Below are positions 57,347-64,000 of a stretch of 64,000 bases of DNA, piece after piece (position 1 is the stretch's first letter; every line of letters begins with the position of its first letter). The notes below the pieces were generated by a model. It was not told where the DNA came from and ran no database searches. It worked only from the letters and a program-made list of their open reading frames with translations. Both the position numbers and the translations under genes were made by a program. The stretch lies in contig NZ_VBSL01000002.1 of assembly GCF_006149005.1 (NCBI RefSeq), forward strand, positions 124,001 to 188,000, written 5' to 3'. The stretch is from Larkinella sp. C7 (GTDB lineage: Bacteria > Bacteroidota > Bacteroidia > Cytophagales > Spirosomataceae).

Positions 57347-60030
57347 AGGTGCTGCGACAGATTTTCAGGTTGGCCCACAAACCGTTCCGGGTTGGGCTAT
57401 GCGGTATGTTGATCGGGTCACTGCTGACCGGAACGCAGACCCGTGCCCAGTCGGCGCAGACCCTGGAAGAGTTATTGAAGACCCTGAACCAGAAGCGCGG
57501 GACGTATTTTTTATACGATGAAAAGCTGCTGAAAACCATCCGGGTAACGGCCCCGATCCCGTGGAAAGCCGACACCCGAACCCTGCTGGAAAACGCCCTG
57601 TCGGGAACCGGCCTGACCTTCCGGCGGGTCGACGACTGTTACCTGATCGAACCCGCAACGCGCCCGTTGCCCCGCCCCCAGCCCACTGGCCAGACGCCTG
57701 TGCGACGGTTTACGATTAGCGGATTTGTGCGGGAAAAAGGGAGCCGGGAGCAGGTAAACGGCGCCAGCGTTTACGTCGACAAAACCGTCGCCACCACCAA
57801 TCCGTATGGATATTACTCCCTCACGATCACAGAACGCGACACCGTGGATCTGGTGGTTTCGATGGTAGGCTACCGGCGATTTTACCGGCAACTGCCCCTA
57901 TCCGGCTCGGTTTCACTCGATATTGAACTGACGGCCAACACCTTGCTGGACGAAGTGGTTTTGACCAATACGGCCGGAGCGCGGGCGTTCAGTTCGTCGC
58001 AAACGGGCCAATTGACGCTCCCGGCCCTCCAGATTCGGAACACCCCGGCTTTGCTGGGTGAAAAAGATGTCCTGAAAACGCTGCAATTCGTGGCGGGTAT
58101 TCAGCCGGGACTGAGTGGTCAGGTCGGCCTGCACGTTCGCGGGGGTGGTGCCGATCAGAACCTGCTCCTGCTGGACGAGGCCCCGGTTTACAATGCCAAT
58201 CACCTGTTCGGTTTTTTTTCGGCTTTCAACGCCGACGCGCTGCAAACCGTCACGCTGCAAAAGGGCGGGTTTTCGTCCCGGTATGGGGGCCGACTGTCGT
58301 CGGTAGTCGACATGTCCATGCGGGAAGGCAACAAACAGCAATGGCATGGCGCAGTCGGAACGGGCATCGTGGCCTCCCGGCTTTTGCTCGAAGGCCCGCT
58401 GATCCGTGAGAAAGCGTCGTTTCTGCTCGCGGCCCGGCGCTCCAACCTCAGCCCAATTCTGGGCGACTTCGTCGCGTCGGTCATTGAAGATTATTCCGGA
58501 ACCAACTGGCGAGCCAACTTCTACGACCTCAACGCGAAAATAAATTTCGATCTAAACCGGCGTAACAAGCTCTATCTCAGCGGCTATTTCGGGCGAAACT
58601 ACTTTGGCGGTGGCGACAGCCTGAACCGGTCACAACGCTGGGTGAACGTGTTGACCTGGCAGAACCAGACCGGGAATCTGCGCTGGAATCACCTCTTCTC
58701 CGAAAAATTATTCAGCAATACCGCGCTGGTTTTCAGCCGGTACAACTTTGAAACGCACCGGAAAAACATCAGCACCGAAGGCGAAACGTCCGGACAACTG
58801 ACGGATTTGTGGCGGTATTTTGATGGCATCACGGATCTGACCCTGAAAACCGACTTTGACTATTTTCCCTCCGCCAACCACCACCTTCAGTTTGGTCTGA
58901 TCAACACCGTTCGGGCCTACCGGCTCAATGGTGTTCAGGTTGTCACGCTCTCGGCCCTCGGCAATCAGTCGGGTCTGGAAAAAACCGAATCGGTCGAAAC
59001 AGCCGCCTACGCCGAAGACCACTGGACCTTCGGCAAACGCATCAAACTCAGCGCCGGGGGGCGCATCATCCGCTACCACATCCGGCAAAAGGCCTTCCTG
59101 CGGGCCGAACCGCGCGTTTCTGCGGCCGTACAGATTCGGGAAAAGCAGGCAGTTCGGGCTTCCTTTTCCGACATGAACCAGTTCATTCATTTGCTGTCCA
59201 ACACGGGCCTGGGCTTACCAACGGATTTGTGGGTACCGGCCACCGACCTCATCAAACCGCAGCAGTCACGGCAGGTCGTGCTCGGGTTCATCCACGATTT
59301 CAACCCGCGCTGGCAACTGACCGTGGAAGGCTACCGCAAGTGGATGCGCCACGTCATCAGTTACCAGGAAGGCGCGGACTTCATCGGCATCACCAGTGCC
59401 GTTCGGGCCAGTGAGGTCAGTTGGGAGCGCAACATCACCGCCGGCAATGGCCAGGCATCCGGCCTAGAAACAACGTTGCAATCCCGCTCGGGACGCCTGA
59501 CCGGATCGCTCAACTATACCTGGTCCGTAACGCGCTGGCAGTTTCCCGAACTCAACAACGGCAACGCGTTTTATCCCCTGCACGACCGCCGTCACAGCGT
59601 TTCCGTCACGGGTTTGTATACCTTCAGCCCCCGGCTTCGGTTGTCGGCGGCCTGGACGTTCAGCTCCGGCAACCCGTTTTCGGTACCGGTTTCGGGCGTT
59701 CCCAGTTTCGGTCATCTGGGACTCGGCAAGGCGGATCTGGTCATTACCCCAACGGAACAACTGTTCGGCACCGAATCACCACTGGTGCAGGTCAGGACTT
59801 CGTTCAGCAACTTCCGGGCCGAAGCCAACCACCGGCTGGACGTGAATCTCCAGGCCGATTTAGGGCGTCGGCGGTTTAAACACCGGGTGGAATTGGGAGC
59901 CGTCAACGCCTACGGACGCCGAAATCCGTTTTCGTACAACCTGATGATCAATCCCGCCGGGCAGCTTTCGCTCCGTCGGGTGGCTTTGTTTACGTTTGTT
60001 CCATCGCTCAACTACCTGATTTCATTCTAA
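57343..60030 (+). CDS. STN-type TonB-dependent receptor with CarboxypepD domain
   Basis: 895 residues from a GTG start (57343) that overlaps the fecR stop. Signal peptide ending TRAQS; STN domain (TLEELLKTLNQKRGTYFLYDEKLLKTIRVTAPIPW, about 40-105), then CarboxypepD-like (FTISGFVREKGSREQVNGASVYVDKTVATTNPYGYYSL, about 120-200) and plug (GEKDVLKTLQFVAGIQPG, VRGGGADQNLLLLDEAPVYNANHLFGFFSAFN). A 22-strand-like barrel fills the rest, ending in ...SLNYLISF. STN means the receptor signals to FecR and sigma. The plug resembles FecA/siderophore-type rather than SusC. Partner lipoprotein DUF4249 follows. Confidence 0.93.
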   Translation: MKVLRQIFRLAHKPFRVGLCGMLIGSLLTGTQTRAQSAQTLEELLKTLNQKRGTYFLYDEKLLKTIRVTAPIPWKADTRTLLENALSGTGLTFRRVDDCYLIEPATRPLPRPQPTGQTPVRRFTISGFVREKGSREQVNGASVYVDKTVATTNPYGYYSLTITERDTVDLVVSMVGYRRFYRQLPLSGSVSLDIELTANTLLDEVVLTNTAGARAFSSSQTGQLTLPALQIRNTPALLGEKDVLKTLQFVAGIQPGLSGQVGLHVRGGGADQNLLLLDEAPVYNANHLFGFFSAFNADALQTVTLQKGGFSSRYGGRLSSVVDMSMREGNKQQWHGAVGTGIVASRLLLEGPLIREKASFLLAARRSNLSPILGDFVASVIEDYSGTNWRANFYDLNAKINFDLNRRNKLYLSGYFGRNYFGGGDSLNRSQRWVNVLTWQNQTGNLRWNHLFSEKLFSNTALVFSRYNFETHRKNISTEGETSGQLTDLWRYFDGITDLTLKTDFDYFPSANHHLQFGLINTVRAYRLNGVQVVTLSALGNQSGLEKTESVETAAYAEDHWTFGKRIKLSAGGRIIRYHIRQKAFLRAEPRVSAAVQIREKQAVRASFSDMNQFIHLLSNTGLGLPTDLWVPATDLIKPQQSRQVVLGFIHDFNPRWQLTVEGYRKWMRHVISYQEGADFIGITSAVRASEVSWERNITAGNGQASGLETTLQSRSGRLTGSLNYTWSVTRWQFPELNNGNAFYPLHDRRHSVSVTGLYTFSPRLRLSAAWTFSSGNPFSVPVSGVPSFGHLGLGKADLVITPTEQLFGTESPLVQVRTSFSNFRAEANHRLDVNLQADLGRRRFKHRVELGAVNAYGRRNPFSYNLMINPAGQLSLRRVALFTFVPSLNYLISF

Positions 60031-60034
60031 GCCG

Positions 60035-60946
60035 ATGCGCACGCTCCTCTCCCTGGTTCTGATCATTTTGACGGGTAGCTGCATTCGCTCGGTCGATGAA
60101 TTGTCCGTGGACGCCCTGCCCATCGACCGGGTGACCAAACCCAACATAATCTGTTTTATCTCCCCGCAAGACACGGTTTTGGCGGCCAAAATTGCGATGT
60201 CGGAACCCCAGATTGTGTCCTCCTTTGCGCCATCGCTGGTGGTGAAAGATGCGGTGGTGTTCCTGAGCGACAGCACCCGAACCATTCAGTTGATCTATGA
60301 CGACAAGCTGAACTATTACCGTGCCTTACCGCAGGGCCGGTTTTCTATCCGGCCGGGTGTGACCTACCGGCTGACGGTGAGCATGACCGGAAACCGCCGG
60401 GTGACGGCAGAAGCCACCGTCCCCCACGCCGTTCCCGTCAGCCGGATCGCCCTCGACTCGGTGGTTACCCGGAACAGCGCCAATGCCGCTCTGACCAACT
60501 ACACCACGACGATTTTCTGGAATTCTCCGGATAAAAAAACCGCTGAAAATCAAACCAATTATTACCGGGGCTGGGCGGAAATCGATCAATCAATTTGCGA
60601 AGAAGGCACCGGCCGTGTTCTGGAAAACCGGCTGGGTCGGCCCACGTTCTTTGTAGACCGCGAAACCGGCCGCGCTGGCGTTGAGCGACTGATGACGGGT
60701 TCGCATTCGCTGCTCACCGCGCCGAACACGATCACCCGGACCAACCGGATTCGGGTGGGTCTGCTGACCACGGACGAAAATTATTACCGCTACCACACCA
60801 CGCTGCGGGAGCAGTTTACCAACCAGGGGCAGTATTTTGTGGAACCGACGGTGTTGTTTTCCAACATTGCCGGTGGCTACGGTGTGTTTGCCGCCTACAA
60901 TGGCGCGTATGTCACCCTGAATGATCCCGCCAGTATCATCAACTAA
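60035..60946 (+). CDS. DUF4249 lipoprotein
   Basis: 303 residues. Lipobox LTGSC (Cys16). DUF4249 pattern: KPNIICFISPQDTVLAAKIAMSEPQI, VKDAVVFLSDSTRTIQLIYDD, and RFSIRPGVTYRLTVSMTGNRRVTAEATVP, later DENYYRYHTTLREQF. It lies 4 bases after the receptor gene. DUF4249 is a frequent partner of STN-TonB receptors in Cytophagales and may be the outer-surface partner. The cargo of the pair is unknown. Confidence 0.9.
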   Translation: MRTLLSLVLIILTGSCIRSVDELSVDALPIDRVTKPNIICFISPQDTVLAAKIAMSEPQIVSSFAPSLVVKDAVVFLSDSTRTIQLIYDDKLNYYRALPQGRFSIRPGVTYRLTVSMTGNRRVTAEATVPHAVPVSRIALDSVVTRNSANAALTNYTTTIFWNSPDKKTAENQTNYYRGWAEIDQSICEEGTGRVLENRLGRPTFFVDRETGRAGVERLMTGSHSLLTAPNTITRTNRIRVGLLTTDENYYRYHTTLREQFTNQGQYFVEPTVLFSNIAGGYGVFAAYNGAYVTLNDPASIIN

Positions 60947-60951
60947 AACAA

Positions 60952-60985
60952 AGTCGGCCGATCAGATTTACCCAACCGGCCGACT
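60952..60985. terminator. Bidirectional terminator between DUF4249 and M42 genes
   Basis: Perfect 9-bp stem (AGTCGGCCG, 60952-60960, with CGGCCGACT, 60977-60985) and a 16-base loop. The two flanking genes converge. The minus-strand tail is T-rich. Confidence 0.75.
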
Positions 60986-61000
60986 GTCTCGATGGCATTC

Positions 61001-62086
61001 TTATTTCAAATACCGGAAGTCCTCGTTTCCTTTTACTGCCAGCAGCGTTTCGTAGATCAGCTTGATCACCGCCTGAACGTCGTCCATATGAACGGTTTCA
61101 ACCGTGGTGTGCATGTATTTGAGCGGCAAAGAAATTAGGGCAGAAGCACTGCCTTCGGCGGCATAGGCAAACGAGTCGGTATCGGTTCCGGTGGAACGGC
61201 TAACTGCCTGACGCTGAAAGGCAATCTCCTTGTCCTGTGCCACCTGAATGATAAAATCCCGCACCTTGTTCTGAACTGCCGGGCCGTAGCAAATCACCGG
61301 GCCACCACCGGCTTTCAGGTCGCCCTGCTCCTTTTTGTCGTATTTGGGCGACTGTGTGTCGTGCGTCACATCCGTAATAATCGCCAGGTCGGGCTTCAGC
61401 CGCCGGGCAATCATTTCGGCCCCCCGAAGGCCAATTTCTTCCTGTACGGCGTTCACAATGTAGAGGGTAAAAGGCAGTTGCACGCCGTTTTCCTTCAACT
61501 GGCGGGCCACCTCGGCAATCATGAAACCGCCCATCCGGTTGTCGAGTGCCCGACCGACGTAATACCGGTTGTTCAGCTCGAAAAGTCCTTCGGCAAAGGT
61601 GCAAACCGTCCCGACGTGAATGCCCATTGCGAGTACTTCGTCTTTCGTCAGGGCACCCACGTCGATGAACAGATCCGTCACTTTCGGAGCCACGTCTTTC
61701 GCCAGATCACGCACGTGAATGGCCGGCCAGCCAAATACACCCTGCACCTGACCGTTGGCTGTGTGCAGATTCACCCGCATCGACGGCGCAATCAGCGCGT
61801 CGGAACCGCCGTTGCGCCGGACGTAGATGTAACCGTCGTCGGAAATAAAATTAACAAACCACGAAATTTCGTCGGAATGCGCTTCGATTACCACTTTGTA
61901 AGGCGTCTGATCGGCGGGCGTTGTGCCATTGATCACCCCAACGACGGTTCCGTACGTATCGACAATGTACTCATCAATATACGGTTTGAGGTAATCCAGC
62001 CAGATTTGCTGTCCCGACGATTCGAAGCCCGTGGGCGAGGCATTGTTGAGGTAGGTATAAAGAAAATTTTTACTGGATTCGGTCAT
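61001..62086 (-). CDS. M42 family metallo-aminopeptidase
   Basis: 361 residues. Metal ligands and active-site motifs are visible: VIEAHSDEISWFV (His and Asp), VGRALDNRMGGFM (Asp), VNAVQEEIGLRGAEM (Glu pair: catalytic and ligand), IITDVTHDTQS (Asp), and HTTVETVHMDD (His). No signal peptide; predicted cytoplasmic, tetrahedral oligomer as in the family. It removes N-terminal residues from peptides. The gene is bracketed by terminators and seems monocistronic. Confidence 0.95.
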   Translation of the reverse strand: MTESSKNFLYTYLNNASPTGFESSGQQIWLDYLKPYIDEYIVDTYGTVVGVINGTTPADQTPYKVVIEAHSDEISWFVNFISDDGYIYVRRNGGSDALIAPSMRVNLHTANGQVQGVFGWPAIHVRDLAKDVAPKVTDLFIDVGALTKDEVLAMGIHVGTVCTFAEGLFELNNRYYVGRALDNRMGGFMIAEVARQLKENGVQLPFTLYIVNAVQEEIGLRGAEMIARRLKPDLAIITDVTHDTQSPKYDKKEQGDLKAGGGPVICYGPAVQNKVRDFIIQVAQDKEIAFQRQAVSRSTGTDTDSFAYAAEGSASALISLPLKYMHTTVETVHMDDVQAVIKLIYETLLAVKGNEDFRYLK

Positions 62087-62126
62087 TCGATTTGAAACAA
62101 GTTAAGTGCTATTTTTCAAACCAAAC

Positions 62127-62163
62127 AAAAACGGTCGACAATTCCCACCTTGCCGACCGTTTT
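62127..62163 (-). terminator. Rho-independent terminator after the partial receptor gene
   Basis: Perfect 10-bp stem (AAAACGGTCG, 62127-62136, with CGACCGTTTT, 62154-62163) and a 17-base loop; the minus strand continues with T-rich sequence. It lies 15 bases beyond the receptor stop. Confidence 0.85.
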
Positions 62164-62178
62164 TTAAAGGGGTATTTT

Positions 62179-64000
62179 CTAAAATGCCACCCGGTAACTC
62201 AAAACCGGAATCAGGGGCGTCATGTAACTGGTTTTGATTAAGCCGGTGCGGGGTTCGAAATACTGCCCGAAAATGTTCTGCCGGTTGGTCGCATTCTGAA
62301 GGTCCAGCGACAGCGTGCGGGTCGAATGCGGGCGGTTTCGCTTCCAGCTCAGCCGCACATCGGTCCTGAAATAATTGGGTAACTTTTGGGTATACGACTG
62401 ACTGTCCACATACACCGTCTCCTGTTTACGAATGGACTCGGCGATGTCGATGGGTGTGGTCCGGTAACCGCCGTAATAAGTCAATTTCAGGTTCAGCCCC
62501 AACACATTCCGGCCCGATTCGCCCAGTACCCACTCCTTTCCGCCCTGAAAACTAAAGGCGTATTTGCCGTTAAACCGGGTGTCGCGCCAGACCCCGTCCG
62601 ACCCCCGATACCGCGAATCGTAGAGCGAAGACGACAGCAGAAAATAGACGTTGTTGTGTAAAAACTGTTCCAGCGTCAGTTCCAGGCCGTAATTTTTGCC
62701 AACGCCTTTGTTCACAAGCCGGTCGGTGGTCAGGCCATCGATGCTGTTCACCATCGCGAAAGCATCCTTCGTGTCGGCACTGATCGGAATATTGAACAAC
62801 GACTGGTAATACGATTCGGCTTTCACGCGGAGGTGGTCGTTGAGCAACCAGTCGTAGGCCAGCACCAGATGGTGCGAGCGCGTAAAGCCCAGATTCCGGT
62901 TGGTCGGTGCACCATTTTCCGTCGGTTGGGCCGCAAAATAGGTCGCCAGGTTCTGAATCTGACTGTGTAGCCCGTAGCCCAAACTCACCGAATGGCCCGG
63001 CACAAATGCCCAGCGCACCGATCCGCGGGGTTCCAGCGCATCCGTCTTATTGAGCATCAGCCGGAGGTAATGCAGCCCGGCGTTGAACGTCAGTTTTTCG
63101 GTCATGCGGTAATTCCACTGCCCGTAAGCCTGTACCGTAGCCGTCTCGTCGTCCGTCTGAATTTGCGTGGTGAGCGCGTTTTGCCCTTCCAGTCGCTCCT
63201 TCCGCTCCAAATTGAAACCCAGAACCGAACCCGTCACACCGGCGCGCAGCGTGTGTTGGGCGTTGAATTTATAGGTCAGGGTTGAGGAAGCGATCTGTTT
63301 CCGGATGCGGTAGGCTTCGCGCATTTGCAGCAGCGGCACATATCCGGTTTCCAGTGATTCATTTTCGTAACCGGTTTGGTAGCCCGAGAAAAGCGTAACG
63401 GTTTTCAGAAAGGCTTTTTTGCTGAGACTGATCGAATGCGTGGCACCCACGGCACCGGTTTTGGCAAAAAAATGGTCGTTGTAACGTTCATAATCATTTT
63501 CCCACTTTGTGGAATCTTTCACCGCGTCCATGTCACTGTTGCTCAGACCGCCAAAGCCGAAGACCGTAAAATTGCCCGCTTTCCCCGCCGGAAGGTACAG
63601 ATTAAAGGATAAGTCCTGAAAAACATTGGCTGCTCCGCCAATATTGACCCCTATTTTTGACAACAAACCCAGGGTCGAATACCGGTAATTGAAGAGGTAC
63701 GACCCTTTGTAGTTTTTGGAAAACGGCCCTTCACTCGCCACATCGAGCCCCAGAACACCCGCCTGAATGGTGTGTTCGCGTTTGGCATTGTTGCCTTTTC
63801 GCAGTCGCAAATCGAACACGCCGGAGAGTGCATTGCCGTATTCGGCCGGGAAAGCGCCCGTCATGAAGTCCGAATTGGCCAGAAGTTGGGCACTCAGGAT
63901 GGAAATGCCGCCCCCGGCTGACCCCAGGTTGGCAAAGTGGTTCGGGTTCGGAATTTCGACGCCTTCCATGCGCCAGAGCAAACCCGTCGGAGCGTTGCCA
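62179..64000 (-). CDS. TonB-dependent receptor, C-terminal part
   Basis: 606 or more residues; the N-terminus lies beyond the right edge. The visible part begins in the plug domain: GNAPTGLLWRMEGVEIPNPNHFAN, then GGGISILSAQLLANSDFMTGAFPAEYGNALSGVFDLRLR, a standard plug end. Then comes a barrel region of about 500 residues with aromatic-rich strands, ending SYMTPLIPVLSYRVAF. It resembles STN-free CarboxypepD-plug receptors of Bacteroidota. Its cargo is unknown. A TTG or ATG inside the visible part could be mistaken for a start but is not one, as the frame is open to the edge. Confidence 0.92.
   Translation of the reverse strand, partial: GNAPTGLLWRMEGVEIPNPNHFANLGSAGGGISILSAQLLANSDFMTGAFPAEYGNALSGVFDLRLRKGNNAKREHTIQAGVLGLDVASEGPFSKNYKGSYLFNYRYSTLGLLSKIGVNIGGAANVFQDLSFNLYLPAGKAGNFTVFGFGGLSNSDMDAVKDSTKWENDYERYNDHFFAKTGAVGATHSISLSKKAFLKTVTLFSGYQTGYENESLETGYVPLLQMREAYRIRKQIASSTLTYKFNAQHTLRAGVTGSVLGFNLERKERLEGQNALTTQIQTDDETATVQAYGQWNYRMTEKLTFNAGLHYLRLMLNKTDALEPRGSVRWAFVPGHSVSLGYGLHSQIQNLATYFAAQPTENGAPTNRNLGFTRSHHLVLAYDWLLNDHLRVKAESYYQSLFNIPISADTKDAFAMVNSIDGLTTDRLVNKGVGKNYGLELTLEQFLHNNVYFLLSSSLYDSRYRGSDGVWRDTRFNGKYAFSFQGGKEWVLGESGRNVLGLNLKLTYYGGYRTTPIDIAESIRKQETVYVDSQSYTQKLPNYFRTDVRLSWKRNRPHSTRTLSLDLQNATNRQNIFGQYFEPRTGLIKTSYMTPLIPVLSYRVAF

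Noticed and set aside
1-64000. tRNA, tmRNA, rRNA genes and riboswitches
   Set aside because: None of the intergenic regions folded by eye into a tRNA or matched known riboswitch cores; rnpB is the only RNA gene found.

Overview
The window is chromosomal DNA from a member of the Bacteroidota, most likely the Cytophagales (Spirosomataceae-like; the genus is inference). Support: many families typical of the phylum (two-barrel outer-membrane proteins, GLPGLI, DUF4249, DUF4403, DUF2911, DUF2279, an ELWxxDGT protein with a C-terminal T9SS sorting domain, FecR plus an STN-type TonB receptor), almost no Shine-Dalgarno sequences, and repeated TAnnTTTG promoter -7 boxes. Base composition is slightly GC-rich by eye, with two clearly AT-richer genes (11467-12612 and 32180-32701). 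I saw no phage, IS element, CRISPR array or tRNA.

Layout. 1-4034: the rpsP-rimM-trmD ribosome/tRNA maturation operon (minus strand), an OmpA-type protein and the RNase P RNA gene. 4157-10477: envelope and housekeeping genes on the minus strand (DUF4403 lipoprotein, Smr-domain protein, DUF2279, von Willebrand A membrane protein, FabG). 10676-14925: a GDPD/PLC-like phosphodiesterase and an alpha/beta hydrolase alternating with two paralogous two-barrel outer-membrane proteins. 15078-26462: ClpC, WbqC-like protein, LpxL/HtrB-type acyltransferase, a lipoprotein of unknown function, a YciO/Sua5 protein, GT2, YihY/BrkB, thioesterase, MltG and an Ldh2-type dehydrogenase. 26638-32701: MuiA-like DUF4139 protein, AroA, a membrane-anchored FMN glutamate-synthase-like protein, and an AT-rich orphan.

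32804-36111 is a compact accessory cluster (NAD-binding epimerase-like protein, DUF4180, DUF1569, DUF4260) facing an AraC regulator; two of its promoters share a two-block motif. 36153-43113 holds secreted and regulatory proteins, an orphan BtuF-like protein divergent from a UbiE-like methyltransferase, the ELWxxDGT/T9SS protein, and a gene I read as a homologue of phage recombination directionality factors. 43122-49247 is a two-component system divergent from a GLPGLI protein and a large outer-membrane barrel. 49590-54383 is a PSCyt1/DUF1549/DUF1553 plus DUF1501 pair. 54473-60946 carries a fasciclin lipoprotein and a complete ECF sigma / FecR / STN-TonB receptor / DUF4249 transmembrane signalling locus. 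61001-64000 has an M42 aminopeptidase and a partial TonB receptor.

The most unusual signal is non-coding: at least five intergenic hairpins between co-directional genes have arms built of about four to six heptanucleotide units. The sequence differs at each site but the period of 7 and the architecture are kept. A sixth hairpin, between the histidine kinase and its response regulator, has a 10-nt period.
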